Shown here: positions 30,560 to 38,420 of the stretch, piece by piece
How the letters are laid out: each line of letters starts with the position of its first letter
How positions within the stretch are numbered: position 1 is the first letter of the stretch
The notes under the pieces: generated by a model
Databases searched by the model: none
What the model saw: only the letters and a program-made list of their open reading frames with translations
Told to the model about the DNA's origin: nothing
Made by a program: the position numbers and the translations under genes
Source of the DNA: Rhodopirellula baltica SH 1
Lineage (GTDB): Bacteria; Planctomycetota; Planctomycetia; Pirellulales; Pirellulaceae
Assembly: GCF_000196115.1 (NCBI RefSeq)
Contig: NC_005027.1
Span: 4,464,001-4,528,000, forward strand
DNA: 64,000 nucleotides
Direction: 5' to 3'

Positions 30560-30699
30560 GGTGAATTCATCCCTACAGGGTGACTGACGTACCGAGGCGG
30601 ATATCCTAGCAAACTCGCCTAGTAACAGCATTACGATAGAAGTTTTCACTTTCTCGCAAACGCACGCCAACAACCCTGCCCCCCCCGATTGAACGCCCC

Positions 30700-31566
30700 T
30701 TATTTGGGAAGCGAACCAGAGTGCGTTTCCAATTCAATCTCGACCAGCAACGGTCGGTGATCCGAAGCGACCGGCTCGTCCAGAACCTCCGATTCGACGA
30801 TTCGCCAGGAGTTGGCGGGGTACATCGCAACATAGTCGAGTTGTCGGTTGGGCGATCGGGCGGGGAAGGTGTGCATTGATTCAGTTGTCGCGATCCGCCA
30901 TTTCGCTTGCAGTGTTTGCATGGCAAGTGAGGCCGGTTTCGCATTGAAGTCACCCGCAATGATGACCGGGGTGCTTCCGCAGGCCAGGAGCCGATTGAGT
31001 TCAGTGGCCTGCTTTTCCCGCAAATCAGCACGCGAGTGATGCAGATGCGTCGTCGCGAAACGCAGCCGAGTTTTGTGAATCAAAATTTCTGCCACCCCGA
31101 CAATCCGGCGTTCCCGAATGGGATCACCGGGTAACCAATGCACTTCGAGCGATTCGATGGGGTACTTTGATAGCACCGCTTGCCCATATTCGCCGCCGTC
31201 ATAGTCGATTTGCTTCGCGAATTTTCCGTGCAGACTGGTTTGGACGGCAAGCGTTTCGACTTGATTGACCATCCCGTTTCGACGGGTGTTTTGATCCACT
31301 TCTTGGACCGCTACCAAATCAGGATCCACCGATCGGATGACGTTCGCCAAACGATCCAGATCAATTTTCCCGTCGGTTCCCCGACCGTGGTGAATGTTGT
31401 AGCTCAGAACTCTCAACCGGATCGTTGAGTTTGTTTCTTGTTCTTGAGCAAGCACAAGCGGCGAGCGCAACATGAAGGCAAACGATGCAAAAGCAATTGC
31501 GAGGAAGAGCATTTTCCTGACGAACAAAATCAACATCCAATGCACGTTGTTTGATTCAAAAAGCAA
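30700..31566 (-). CDS. Secreted endonuclease/exonuclease/phosphatase family protein
   Basis: The 288-residue protein belongs to the EEP superfamily of metal-dependent phosphodiesterases and lipid or sugar phosphatases. It has an N-terminal signal peptide (hydrophobic core LFLAIAFASFAFML, probable cut after VLAQ). Conserved motifs are SYNIHHG, VQEVD (metal Glu), GDFNAKP (catalytic Asp/Asn), and SDHRP at the end (catalytic Asp-His). Substrate cannot be deduced; export suggests nucleic acid, phospholipid or phosphosugar turnover outside the cytoplasm. It is a single gene. Confidence 0.88.
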   Translation of the reverse strand: MLFESNNVHWMLILFVRKMLFLAIAFASFAFMLRSPLVLAQEQETNSTIRLRVLSYNIHHGRGTDGKIDLDRLANVIRSVDPDLVAVQEVDQNTRRNGMVNQVETLAVQTSLHGKFAKQIDYDGGEYGQAVLSKYPIESLEVHWLPGDPIRERRIVGVAEILIHKTRLRFATTHLHHSRADLREKQATELNRLLACGSTPVIIAGDFNAKPASLAMQTLQAKWRIATTESMHTFPARSPNRQLDYVAMYPANSWRIVESEVLDEPVASDHRPLLVEIELETHSGSLPK

Positions 31567-32136
31567 GCCGTCCGAGACGGCTGCGACGGTGCGTCGTCCG
31601 GTTTGGACTCACCAAGACTTTTCAGGCGGAGGTTACTTCGGAACGATACCGAAATCCACCGACCGCTGCGGCGTCTTCACTGCCGGCGTCTTGACTGCCG
31701 ACGTTGACTTGCGTTGCATCGGGCTGAAGAGGAGCACCAACGAAGATGACGCTTTGTTCTCTACAGAGCAGTCGCGATGCTCAATCCAAAATTGGCGATC
31801 GCAGAAAATCCCGCACCAGCCCGAAAATTGGGACCGGTGAGAGATCAATCGGAGCATTGAAGACGCGAGAGCAATTGAATAGGCTTCGATTCGCAGGTCA
31901 GCCAAGTTACACTGAAGGCTCCACGCGACGGCCGTTGCCCCCCTCCGCTGGCCAGTTAGCAGGGAGCTCTGAAAGCCAGTCGCTCACATGCGAGACGATG
32001 CCCCGTAATCGCATTGCGAATGACGATTCGCCTCGGATGGAGCGACTGGCAATCAAACGTTAGCTGCCGTCAGGATTCCTGATGCGCAAAGTTGGCGCAA
32101 ACGGCTTCGTTTTTAACAAGAAAAATAGGTTTTGGA
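31567..32136. other. Intergenic region upstream of the XRE regulator
   Basis: No gene can be supported in these 570 bases. A perfect 11-bp inverted repeat, GCCAGTCGCTC at 31975-31985 and GAGCGACTGGC at 32040-32050, encloses 54 bases and could form a long stem or an operator. The open frame of the regulator reaches up to a TTG at 32092, but the ATG at 32137 with AGG upstream is the better start. No promoter pair was convincing. Confidence 0.5.
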
Positions 32137-33180
32137 ATGGCTCAGGCCAACGCTCAACTCAAGCAAGCTCGCCAAAGTTTAGGGTTGTCCCAGTTGCAGC
32201 TTGCGATGCGGGCAGGTGTCTCATCTCGGACCGTCCAATTCGCCGAATCCGGTCAGAACGTTTCGATCGGTACGATGCGGCGCATCGCCGGTGCATTGGG
32301 AATGCAAGCGGACCAATTGGTCCGAATCGATCCCGGCACGGGCCAAGATGGTTTCGCGGAACTCCCTTGGTCCGTCGCAGACAAGTTCCGAAGCAATCGC
32401 GGCTTCGACGAAGGCAGCATGTGCCGTAACGAAGCCGACGTCATTGAGGTTGTCCGACAACTGCGAGAGAACTTCAGCGTTCAGATTCAAAAATGGGGCA
32501 CGTCCCACGACCAGCAACAAGCGTTGCAGAAGAACTCAGCGATCGATGAGGTCTACTTTCGGTACGAACAACGGTACGTCGATCTATGGCGCAGAAACCC
32601 AGAGTGCATTCGCTTGGACCGCTTCGAAGACACTGTCGGTGGAGTCAGCATTGTGCTGCCGCTGACGGCCGAGTCCTTCCATGCATTCCGCGATGGAAAA
32701 TTGGCCTGGCTCGATATCTCTGCTGACGACTTAGCGGATCAATCCCAGTACTTGCTTCTCGATTCGGTCACCGAATTCACCAAGCAGTGTCGCCGCCCAT
32801 GGTACCAAGTCACCAAATCGCTCAGCCTCATCACGTTCAACCAAGTCGCATCATTGGCGCAGTCACCCAATCAATCCGACTTCGAGATGGTTTCGTTTTC
32901 GGCCAGTCCGTTGAACGAACGCAGATTGGGTACGATCGGCTTCATCCCAGAACCAACCAAAGAACCCGAATTCAGTTACCCGATCTACTGGTTCGGAGAA
33001 GACCCACGAATACTGGCCAAAGAAGAATACTCCAACTGGGCCACATTCAAGCACTTCGCGATGTTGATCAAATCCGTCGACAAGGCTGGCCTTCGCCGTC
33101 GAATGATTCGAAACCTACTGTCGATGGTCAAGCGACTGCAGCGGCCCGCCGAGCGATCGATTTCGCGTCAAGCTGCTTGA
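32137..33180 (+). CDS. XRE-family regulator with large C-terminal domain
   Basis: From the ATG at 32137 the protein has 347 residues. Residues 1-65 form a Cro/C1-type helix-turn-helix (LKQARQSLGLSQLQLAMRAGVSS, recognition helix SSRTVQFAE). The remaining ~280 residues are not a domain I recognise; segments such as YEQRYVDLW and GVSIVLPLTAESF have a mixed alpha/beta pattern that could be an acyltransferase-like fold, which is only a guess. It is convergent with the adenylate-forming enzyme gene and overlaps its 3' end by 53 bases, so the two transcripts are antisense there. Its position makes it a likely controller of the facing acyltransferase operon. Confidence 0.8.
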   Translation: MAQANAQLKQARQSLGLSQLQLAMRAGVSSRTVQFAESGQNVSIGTMRRIAGALGMQADQLVRIDPGTGQDGFAELPWSVADKFRSNRGFDEGSMCRNEADVIEVVRQLRENFSVQIQKWGTSHDQQQALQKNSAIDEVYFRYEQRYVDLWRRNPECIRLDRFEDTVGGVSIVLPLTAESFHAFRDGKLAWLDISADDLADQSQYLLLDSVTEFTKQCRRPWYQVTKSLSLITFNQVASLAQSPNQSDFEMVSFSASPLNERRLGTIGFIPEPTKEPEFSYPIYWFGEDPRILAKEEYSNWATFKHFAMLIKSVDKAGLRRRMIRNLLSMVKRLQRPAERSISRQAA

Positions 33181-34135
33181 ACGCTGCCGGATTCCACTTT
33201 GGCTTTTCCATCCAAGACATGCCATCGTCTGACATGAAGTCAAAGTGTTCAACCGGCAAACAGGCAACTCCACGCGGCAACGAAGCCATCGCCGGTAAGC
33301 TCAAACAATTAATCGAAACCTCAGCGTTCGTGGTTCGTCCGCGACGCTGCTGCAACGCAATGGCACCGTCACGATCGCTCAAATAGCCGGTGCAATTCCA
33401 CCAGTCATTCGGTTGCCATTTCTCGAGCCATCGAAGAGCACCGTCACCATACAACGATGGGTTGCCGTGGATTCGATAGCCACTGCCGCATGATTCGATG
33501 CGATCCTGGTTGGCCGTTCTGATCCCTTGGAACCGAACGTGTTTGTTCAATGAACAACCATCTTCAAATGAATCCAATTCCAATCGTGGATCGATCAATT
33601 GATAGATGGGATGAGAATCGGAACCACGATGCATCGACGCCATCAGCGTGTGATCCAGCTCAGCGACCCCGTAAGCCTGCAAGACCGTGAGCCGGCAACC
33701 ACGATTTGCCAACCAAGCTTCGACACTTCTTTCCAAAGAAGCCGGCAAGGGGTAGCCGCCTGTTGCCCAGAGCAACTCGGTTGGCCAATCCATTTGAGTT
33801 TCCATGGCCTGCAATAATAAGTCAGCTCCCGCCAAAGGCTGAGCGATGAACACCACCCGCCGATTCTCTGCCGCCGCCAAACGCAAAGCACGAATGCAGG
33901 TTGGTGGATGCAGATAAGTGATGACACGAGTCATCGCTTCCATGCCACCCAACGCCGCCGGATAAGCATCCACCACCAATGACTGAGACGGATCGACAAA
34001 AAATGGTTGAAGGTCCGGGAAGATGGTCGCCAGACGTTTCATTTTGTCCGTCGGTTTCTGGCTGTCGATGACGCGAAACTTAAAGGGGTCCAACGAGGTG
34101 GAACCAGCTGAATAGGAAAGGATTTTGCCGTTCAT
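33128..34135 (-). CDS. Shortened adenylate-forming (ANL superfamily) enzyme
   Basis: The open frame reaches to 34204, but the ATG at 34135 overlaps the stop of the upstream acyltransferase as ATGA, giving a 335-residue protein. Its sequence matches ANL core motifs in order: the phosphate loop A3 at residues 7-14 (SYSAGSTS), an A5-like QAYGVAELDHT near 165, and A7/A8-like NCTGYLSDRDG and RRGRT near residues 270-290. The normal N-terminal ~150 residues that precede A3 are absent, and no A10 lysine region is seen. So it is a minimal adenylating or acyl-transferring enzyme, or a non-catalytic relative. Role inferred from its coupled partner: activating or presenting an acyl group. Confidence 0.6.
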   Translation of the reverse strand: MNGKILSYSAGSTSLDPFKFRVIDSQKPTDKMKRLATIFPDLQPFFVDPSQSLVVDAYPAALGGMEAMTRVITYLHPPTCIRALRLAAAENRRVVFIAQPLAGADLLLQAMETQMDWPTELLWATGGYPLPASLERSVEAWLANRGCRLTVLQAYGVAELDHTLMASMHRGSDSHPIYQLIDPRLELDSFEDGCSLNKHVRFQGIRTANQDRIESCGSGYRIHGNPSLYGDGALRWLEKWQPNDWWNCTGYLSDRDGAIALQQRRGRTTNAEVSINCLSLPAMASLPRGVACLPVEHFDFMSDDGMSWMEKPKWNPAAFKQLDAKSIARRAAAVA

Positions 34136-34758
34136 GCTACCGCCGCCAATCCAAGTGAGCCGACCCGTGGTCGCGAGCCTGTTTCGCCAAACGAACCGCA
34201 ACACATCTCAACGAGTGCCGGCTGATCGGATTGTTTGGCAAGCTCTGCAAACATGTCCTGGCAATACGAACGCCCCCTCGCATCCGCCGCCATCAGCAAC
34301 ACGATGCTCTGCGTTTTCAATTCTGGATGGATAAAATCAAAGCCCGGCAGGTAAGTGAATCCCATCCGCCGATAGAAAGCTTTCATACGAACATCAGCGT
34401 TCGCAATTGAGATCCGCTTCCCGTTGGCCAACTGATGCGCCCATGAACCTCGCACCAGCGTTCGAAGCGCCGCAATGGGAGTGCTCGGCCCACGACGAAT
34501 CCGCAATTTGCAAGAAGCAAATAATTCGTCGCCATGCTGGTCCAACAAGACCGTTGGGTAATGGTCTTCGCAATCCAACCGGCCATTTGCGGCGGCCAAC
34601 ATCGTCAATGTGCCAAGCGGCTGACCTTGCCACTTCAAGATGTAATGGTTGCTGTATTCGTCGTAGTGGTAGAGGGTTTGCTCGGATCCATCACGACGAA
34701 TTTCTTGAACCACATCGAACAGCGGATCGGCCGTTCCAAAACAATGCAACACATCCAT
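34132..34758 (-). CDS. FeeM/LuxI-fold N-acyltransferase-like protein
   Basis: The 208-residue protein has the pattern of the GNAT-related family that includes N-acyl amino acid synthases (FeeM) and acyl-homoserine-lactone synthases: YDEYSNHYIL, then GQPLGTLTML for the first beta strands, CEDHYPTVLLD in the position of the usual LPxExxFP, a charged strand SCKLRIRRG, and a C-terminal YRRMGFTYLPG that closes a GNAT-like core. Known relatives transfer an acyl chain from acyl-carrier protein to an amino acid. It is translationally coupled by ATGA to the adenylate-forming gene. Catalytic residues do not match LuxI exactly (no clear E-x-D-x-x-D), so the substrate is open. Confidence 0.6.
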   Translation of the reverse strand: MDVLHCFGTADPLFDVVQEIRRDGSEQTLYHYDEYSNHYILKWQGQPLGTLTMLAAANGRLDCEDHYPTVLLDQHGDELFASCKLRIRRGPSTPIAALRTLVRGSWAHQLANGKRISIANADVRMKAFYRRMGFTYLPGFDFIHPELKTQSIVLLMAADARGRSYCQDMFAELAKQSDQPALVEMCCGSFGETGSRPRVGSLGLAAVA

Positions 34759-34985
34759 GTGTCGGTTCCAAATTATTCAGGAGAGTTGCAGACTCCTCCC
34801 CTCAGCCGAAGGAAGTTCAACAACTTGTGTCAGTAGCACCCCTCGGAAGCATTCAGCAATGTGAAAATTAGAAAGTCTTGATTTGCGCATGCGGTCGAAC
34901 GCAAAAGCATATCGAATCAGTGATCGCCATAAAGCTCGCCGATTGCGTGATTCGACAATCGAAATGCTCATTTGTTTTCGATTCA

Positions 34986-37376
34986 TCACATCAAATTGAC
35001 GGGATCGATATCGACGAGGAACTCGATTTCTTCTTTCGGATCGACTTTAAAATCTGCCAACCCTCGCCGGATGACTTCGCCGACAACCGCCGCTTCGGTG
35101 GCTTGCAACAACAAGTGGAATCGATACTTGCCACTGATTTTGACGATCGGTGGTGGTGCCGGTCCAAGAATGCGGACCTCTGCCTTGAGTAGATCGCGTG
35201 CTTTCTCCAAGCGGTCGACAATCGCATCGGCCACCGATTCAGTTTTGTCTTCCAGGGGACCGCGAATGATGATCCGAGCCACACTGCCCAGCGGCGGGTA
35301 GTTGAACTTCTTGCGGTTGACCATTTCGTCTTCGACGAACTTCAAATAGTCGTGCCTCGCCGCGGCTTGAATCGCGGGGTGCTCCGGTGTGAACGTTTGC
35401 ACGATCACTCGGCCACCGCGATCGCCGCGTCCGGTTCGACCAGCGACCTGGGTCACCAACTGGAACGTTCGTTCGGCAGCGCGAAAGTCAGGGAAGTGCA
35501 ACGCCGAGTCCGCGTTGATCACGCCGACCAACAACACGTTGGGAAAGTCCAACCCTTTCGCGATCATCTGCGTGCCAAGCAACACATCGATCTCGCCCGC
35601 ACGGAACTCCGACAGCACCCGTTGGTGGCTGCCGGCACGCTTCATCGTGTCACTGTCCATTCGAGCGATGCGAGCATCCGGGAAGCGTGCCTTCGCTTCC
35701 ATCTCCAAACGCTGCGTGCCAAGGCCTCCATAACGCATCCCATCGAACCGGCACGCGGGACACCAAGGCGGCGTCGGGATCGTGTAATCGCAGTAATGGC
35801 ACATCGCCTTGCCGCCATCGCGGTGGTGAGTCAGCGGCATGTCACAATCCGGGCAAGCGCACACGGTGCCGCATGCGGGACACTGGATCGTCGTCGCGTA
35901 ACCACGACGGTTGAGCAACAGAATCGCTTGCCCTTTTTCTTTCAGCGTTTCCAGCACCGCAGCGTGCAACGGTCGGCTGATCGCGCCGCCTTTGCCGCGT
36001 TCTTCCTTGACTCGCAAGTCCACCAGTTGGACATCGGGCATCGGGCGATTGCCGACGCGCTCCGACATCGTGACCAGTTCCGCATGCCCGGTTTGCGTCG
36101 CATGCCAAGCTTCCATCGACGGCGTCGCCGAACCCAACACCAACGGAATGCCAAGCGCCATCGCGCGAGCATGGGCCACCTTGCGAGCGTGATAACGAGG
36201 CTGCTTGTCCTGCTTGAATGAGGTGTCGTGTTCCTCGTCGATCACGATCAGCCCCAGGTTTGGCAGCGGTGCAAACACGGCACTGCGTGGCCCGATGACA
36301 ACTTGGACCTCACCCCGACGAATCCGCTGCCAGTGAAAGTGACGCTCCGACGCGGACATTTGGCTGTGCAACACCGCGACGTTCTGGAAACGATCTTCGA
36401 ATCGTCCACGGGTCTGTGGTGTGAGGCTGATCTCGGGCACCAACACGATCGCCGATCCGGCTTGTTTGACGACGTGTTCAATCGCCTGGATGTAGACCTC
36501 CGTTTTGCCACTGCCGGTCACGCCGTGCAGCAACAACGTCCTGCCGCGTCCGCTGTCGACGGCCGAATTGATACGAGACAACGCGTTCTCTTGTTGCGCC
36601 GTCAAGTCATGCGTTTTTCTGGTTTCGCCATCGTTGGCCTGAGCCCGAATGCGGATGTTTTGACTGAGTTCTCGTCGGACCTCTGGCACCAACAACTCTT
36701 TCTTCCGCAACCGCCGAATCGGGTCTTCGGTGCACTCGGCCATGATCGCGATTTCCGCCGCGGTCATCGGTCGATCTTGAGCGATCAAGAACCGCATCGC
36801 CGACTGTTGCTTGGATGGCAACTTGGCAATTTGCTCTTCGGTCAGCCCCGGTGCCGGTCGGAAGTAAGTCGTTTTCCGCGTGCCCGCGTTGTCGCGAACG
36901 CTGGCGGGGATCAGCGTGTCAAAGACTTGGCCAGCGGGGACTTGGTAGTAATGAGCGATGAACATCACCAACCGAACCAGGGCCGCATCGCACAGCGGTT
37001 CGTCATCGATGACCTCGGACACGTCCCGAAGTTTTTTCTGCGCCGCGTTGCCGGTTTTGATCGACACGCACCAACCGGGGGTCGGCTTTTTACGATGCCC
37101 CAGCGGCACACCCACACGCATCCCGGGACGCAGGACATCCAGCAAGTCATCCGGGATTCGGTAGTCGTAAGGCCCGTGCGGCGATCGAGCGAACACGATC
37201 GACGCAAGCTGAACGTCTTCGCCAACCGTCAACTCCCACGGGGGAGGATCGGTTTCAAACAATTCGTTCTGGGTCGGTTCGGACGAGGACGAGTCAGCGG
37301 GCACGGGTGCGGCGGCAAAAGGAGGAAAGTTCAGAGTCGGATCGCCCAGATTGGACAACGATGAATCAGACAACAT
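34986..37376 (-). CDS. priA: Primosomal protein N' (replication restart helicase)
   Basis: PriA restarts stalled replication forks by loading the primosome. From the ATG at 37376, preceded by an AGGAG, the protein has 796 residues; the frame opens 15 codons earlier. The N-terminal DNA-binding domain is followed by helicase motifs: Walker A LLHGVTGSGKTEVY, DEEHD, GSATPS, and motif VI VAGRTGRG. The zinc-binding cysteine cluster is present (CPACGTVCACPDCD and CHYCD, CPAC). Length is slightly above E. coli PriA because of an acidic N-terminal extension. It is followed by 227 bases and the acyltransferase operon on the same strand. Confidence 0.96.
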   Translation of the reverse strand: MLSDSSLSNLGDPTLNFPPFAAAPVPADSSSSEPTQNELFETDPPPWELTVGEDVQLASIVFARSPHGPYDYRIPDDLLDVLRPGMRVGVPLGHRKKPTPGWCVSIKTGNAAQKKLRDVSEVIDDEPLCDAALVRLVMFIAHYYQVPAGQVFDTLIPASVRDNAGTRKTTYFRPAPGLTEEQIAKLPSKQQSAMRFLIAQDRPMTAAEIAIMAECTEDPIRRLRKKELLVPEVRRELSQNIRIRAQANDGETRKTHDLTAQQENALSRINSAVDSGRGRTLLLHGVTGSGKTEVYIQAIEHVVKQAGSAIVLVPEISLTPQTRGRFEDRFQNVAVLHSQMSASERHFHWQRIRRGEVQVVIGPRSAVFAPLPNLGLIVIDEEHDTSFKQDKQPRYHARKVAHARAMALGIPLVLGSATPSMEAWHATQTGHAELVTMSERVGNRPMPDVQLVDLRVKEERGKGGAISRPLHAAVLETLKEKGQAILLLNRRGYATTIQCPACGTVCACPDCDMPLTHHRDGGKAMCHYCDYTIPTPPWCPACRFDGMRYGGLGTQRLEMEAKARFPDARIARMDSDTMKRAGSHQRVLSEFRAGEIDVLLGTQMIAKGLDFPNVLLVGVINADSALHFPDFRAAERTFQLVTQVAGRTGRGDRGGRVIVQTFTPEHPAIQAAARHDYLKFVEDEMVNRKKFNYPPLGSVARIIIRGPLEDKTESVADAIVDRLEKARDLLKAEVRILGPAPPPIVKISGKYRFHLLLQATEAAVVGEVIRRGLADFKVDPKEEIEFLVDIDPVNLM

Positions 37377-37863
37377 AACGTGTGAGCTCCTTTTCTTCCC
37401 GGCGGGCGCAAGATAACCCATCCATCATCGCCCACCCCGTGACACGTCTGGTCACACGCCTTAACTGCCCTGCCCTGCCCCGCCCCGAATCGCCTTCTCT
37501 TTCTCGGAGCTTCCACCCCGAGCTACTGACGCAGACTCCTCCGGAGCCACTCGTACCAATCCGCCTCGGTCGGGGTCGTCGTCTCGGAAGCCACCGCGGA
37601 GCGGCAAAAGACGGTAACCGGGGGTCGCGAAACGCACACCCGGAACGAAGACGACCTCACCAAACTGCCCCCCACAGGGTCAAAGAACCTGGGCGTGGAA
37701 ACACGTTGACCCTCGTTGTGTACGACAATTCGAGTACGACAATTCGCATGGCACAAAACCACGACCTCCAATCGGGGCAGCTCCACCATGCCATCCGAAT
37801 TCCATCGAGCCATTACACTGGCTCTCTGAAAGCCATGCGTTGACAGAACATCGCCCCAGCCCA
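37377..37863. other. Intergenic region between divergent priA and a membrane protein gene
   Basis: No gene is supported in these 487 bases. It contains a 46-bp repeat copy at 37503-37548 and GC-rich low-complexity sequence (CCCTGCCCTGCCCCGCCCC near 37465). The AGGAG for priA is at its left edge. Confidence 0.45.
37503..37548 (+). repeat. 46-bp hairpin-forming repeat, copy A
   Basis: The copy consists of a CTCGGAG...CCCCGAG arm pair and an ACTCC-TCC-GGAGCC arm pair. It matches 40 of 46 bases with the copy at 38369-38414 in the same orientation. The hairpins are less perfect here than in copy B. Confidence 0.65.
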
Positions 37864-38310
37864 ATGCATCCACGGAGCCGCTCAGTGCCCACGATTCTGA
37901 GAAACATTCTGGCAGTCGTCGCAGGTCTCTTCCTCGGCAGCGTGCTCAACATGGCGATTGTCACCATCGGTCCGATCCTGATTCCGCTCCCCGACGGCGT
38001 GGACATGTCGGACATGGACCAATTCGCCGAGAACCTCAAACTTCTCAAACCAGCCAACTTCTTCGCACCTTGGCTGGCTCACGCGTTCGGCACGCTCGTC
38101 GGCGCATTCGTTGCCGCCAAGATCGCTGCAAGTCACAAGATGAAGTTTGCACTTGGCATTGGCGTGTTCTTTCTACTGGGCGGCATCACGATGGCCATGA
38201 CGTTCGGAGGCCCGCTCTGGTTCATCGTTCTGGACTTGGTCGGAGCGTACTTGCCAATGGGATACCTGGGTGGAACTCTCGCGAGAGCAACGCGACCGCA
38301 ACCCACGTGA
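37864..38310 (+). CDS. Small four-helix inner-membrane protein, unknown function
   Basis: From the ATG at 37864 it has 148 residues (a TTG at 37840 would add eight). It has about four hydrophobic segments: ILRNILAVVAGLFLGSVLN, FAPWLAHAFGTLVGAFVAA, FALGIGVFFLLGG, and PLWFIVLDLVGAYLPMGYL. An acidic loop (DGVDMSDMDQFAENL) lies between the first two. No catalytic or transport motif is visible. It is a single gene whose end faces the sulfatase gene, with a hairpin repeat between them. Confidence 0.7.
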   Translation: MHPRSRSVPTILRNILAVVAGLFLGSVLNMAIVTIGPILIPLPDGVDMSDMDQFAENLKLLKPANFFAPWLAHAFGTLVGAFVAAKIAASHKMKFALGIGVFFLLGGITMAMTFGGPLWFIVLDLVGAYLPMGYLGGTLARATRPQPT

Positions 38311-38368
38311 CGTGAGATACATTTCGACGGCCCCATCCGGGGCGGCTGGATGGTTGTTGAATCGTCCT

Positions 38369-38414
38369 CTCGGGGCTTCGACCCCGAGCTATGAACGCAG
38401 GCTCCTCCGGAGCC
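38369..38414 (+). repeat. 46-bp hairpin-forming repeat, copy B
   Basis: Two perfect hairpins stand side by side: CTCGGGG-CTTCGA-CCCCGAG (38369-38388) and GGCTCC-TCC-GGAGCC (38400-38414). It lies between two convergent genes and could stop transcription from both sides, although no T-run follows. A partial third copy (12 bases) is at 52729-52740. Confidence 0.7.
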
Positions 38415-38420
38415 ATCCTG

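Noticed and set aside
31975-32070. Possible integron attC site (GTTAGC motifs near a long inverted repeat)
   Set aside because: The two GTTAGC motifs are in the same orientation and do not meet the GTTRRRY/RYYYAAC pattern; no integrase gene is near.
32082-34890. Shared 9-mer ATGCGCAAA upstream of the regulator (32082-32090) and, inverted, upstream of the acyltransferase (34882-34890) as a common operator
   Set aside because: A 9-base match in two ~200-base regions, counted on both strands, is expected by chance at a frequency too high to support a site.
37523-37873. 116-codon minus-strand frame between priA and the membrane protein gene
   Set aside because: It runs through the 46-bp repeat and GC-rich sequence, with no family resemblance.
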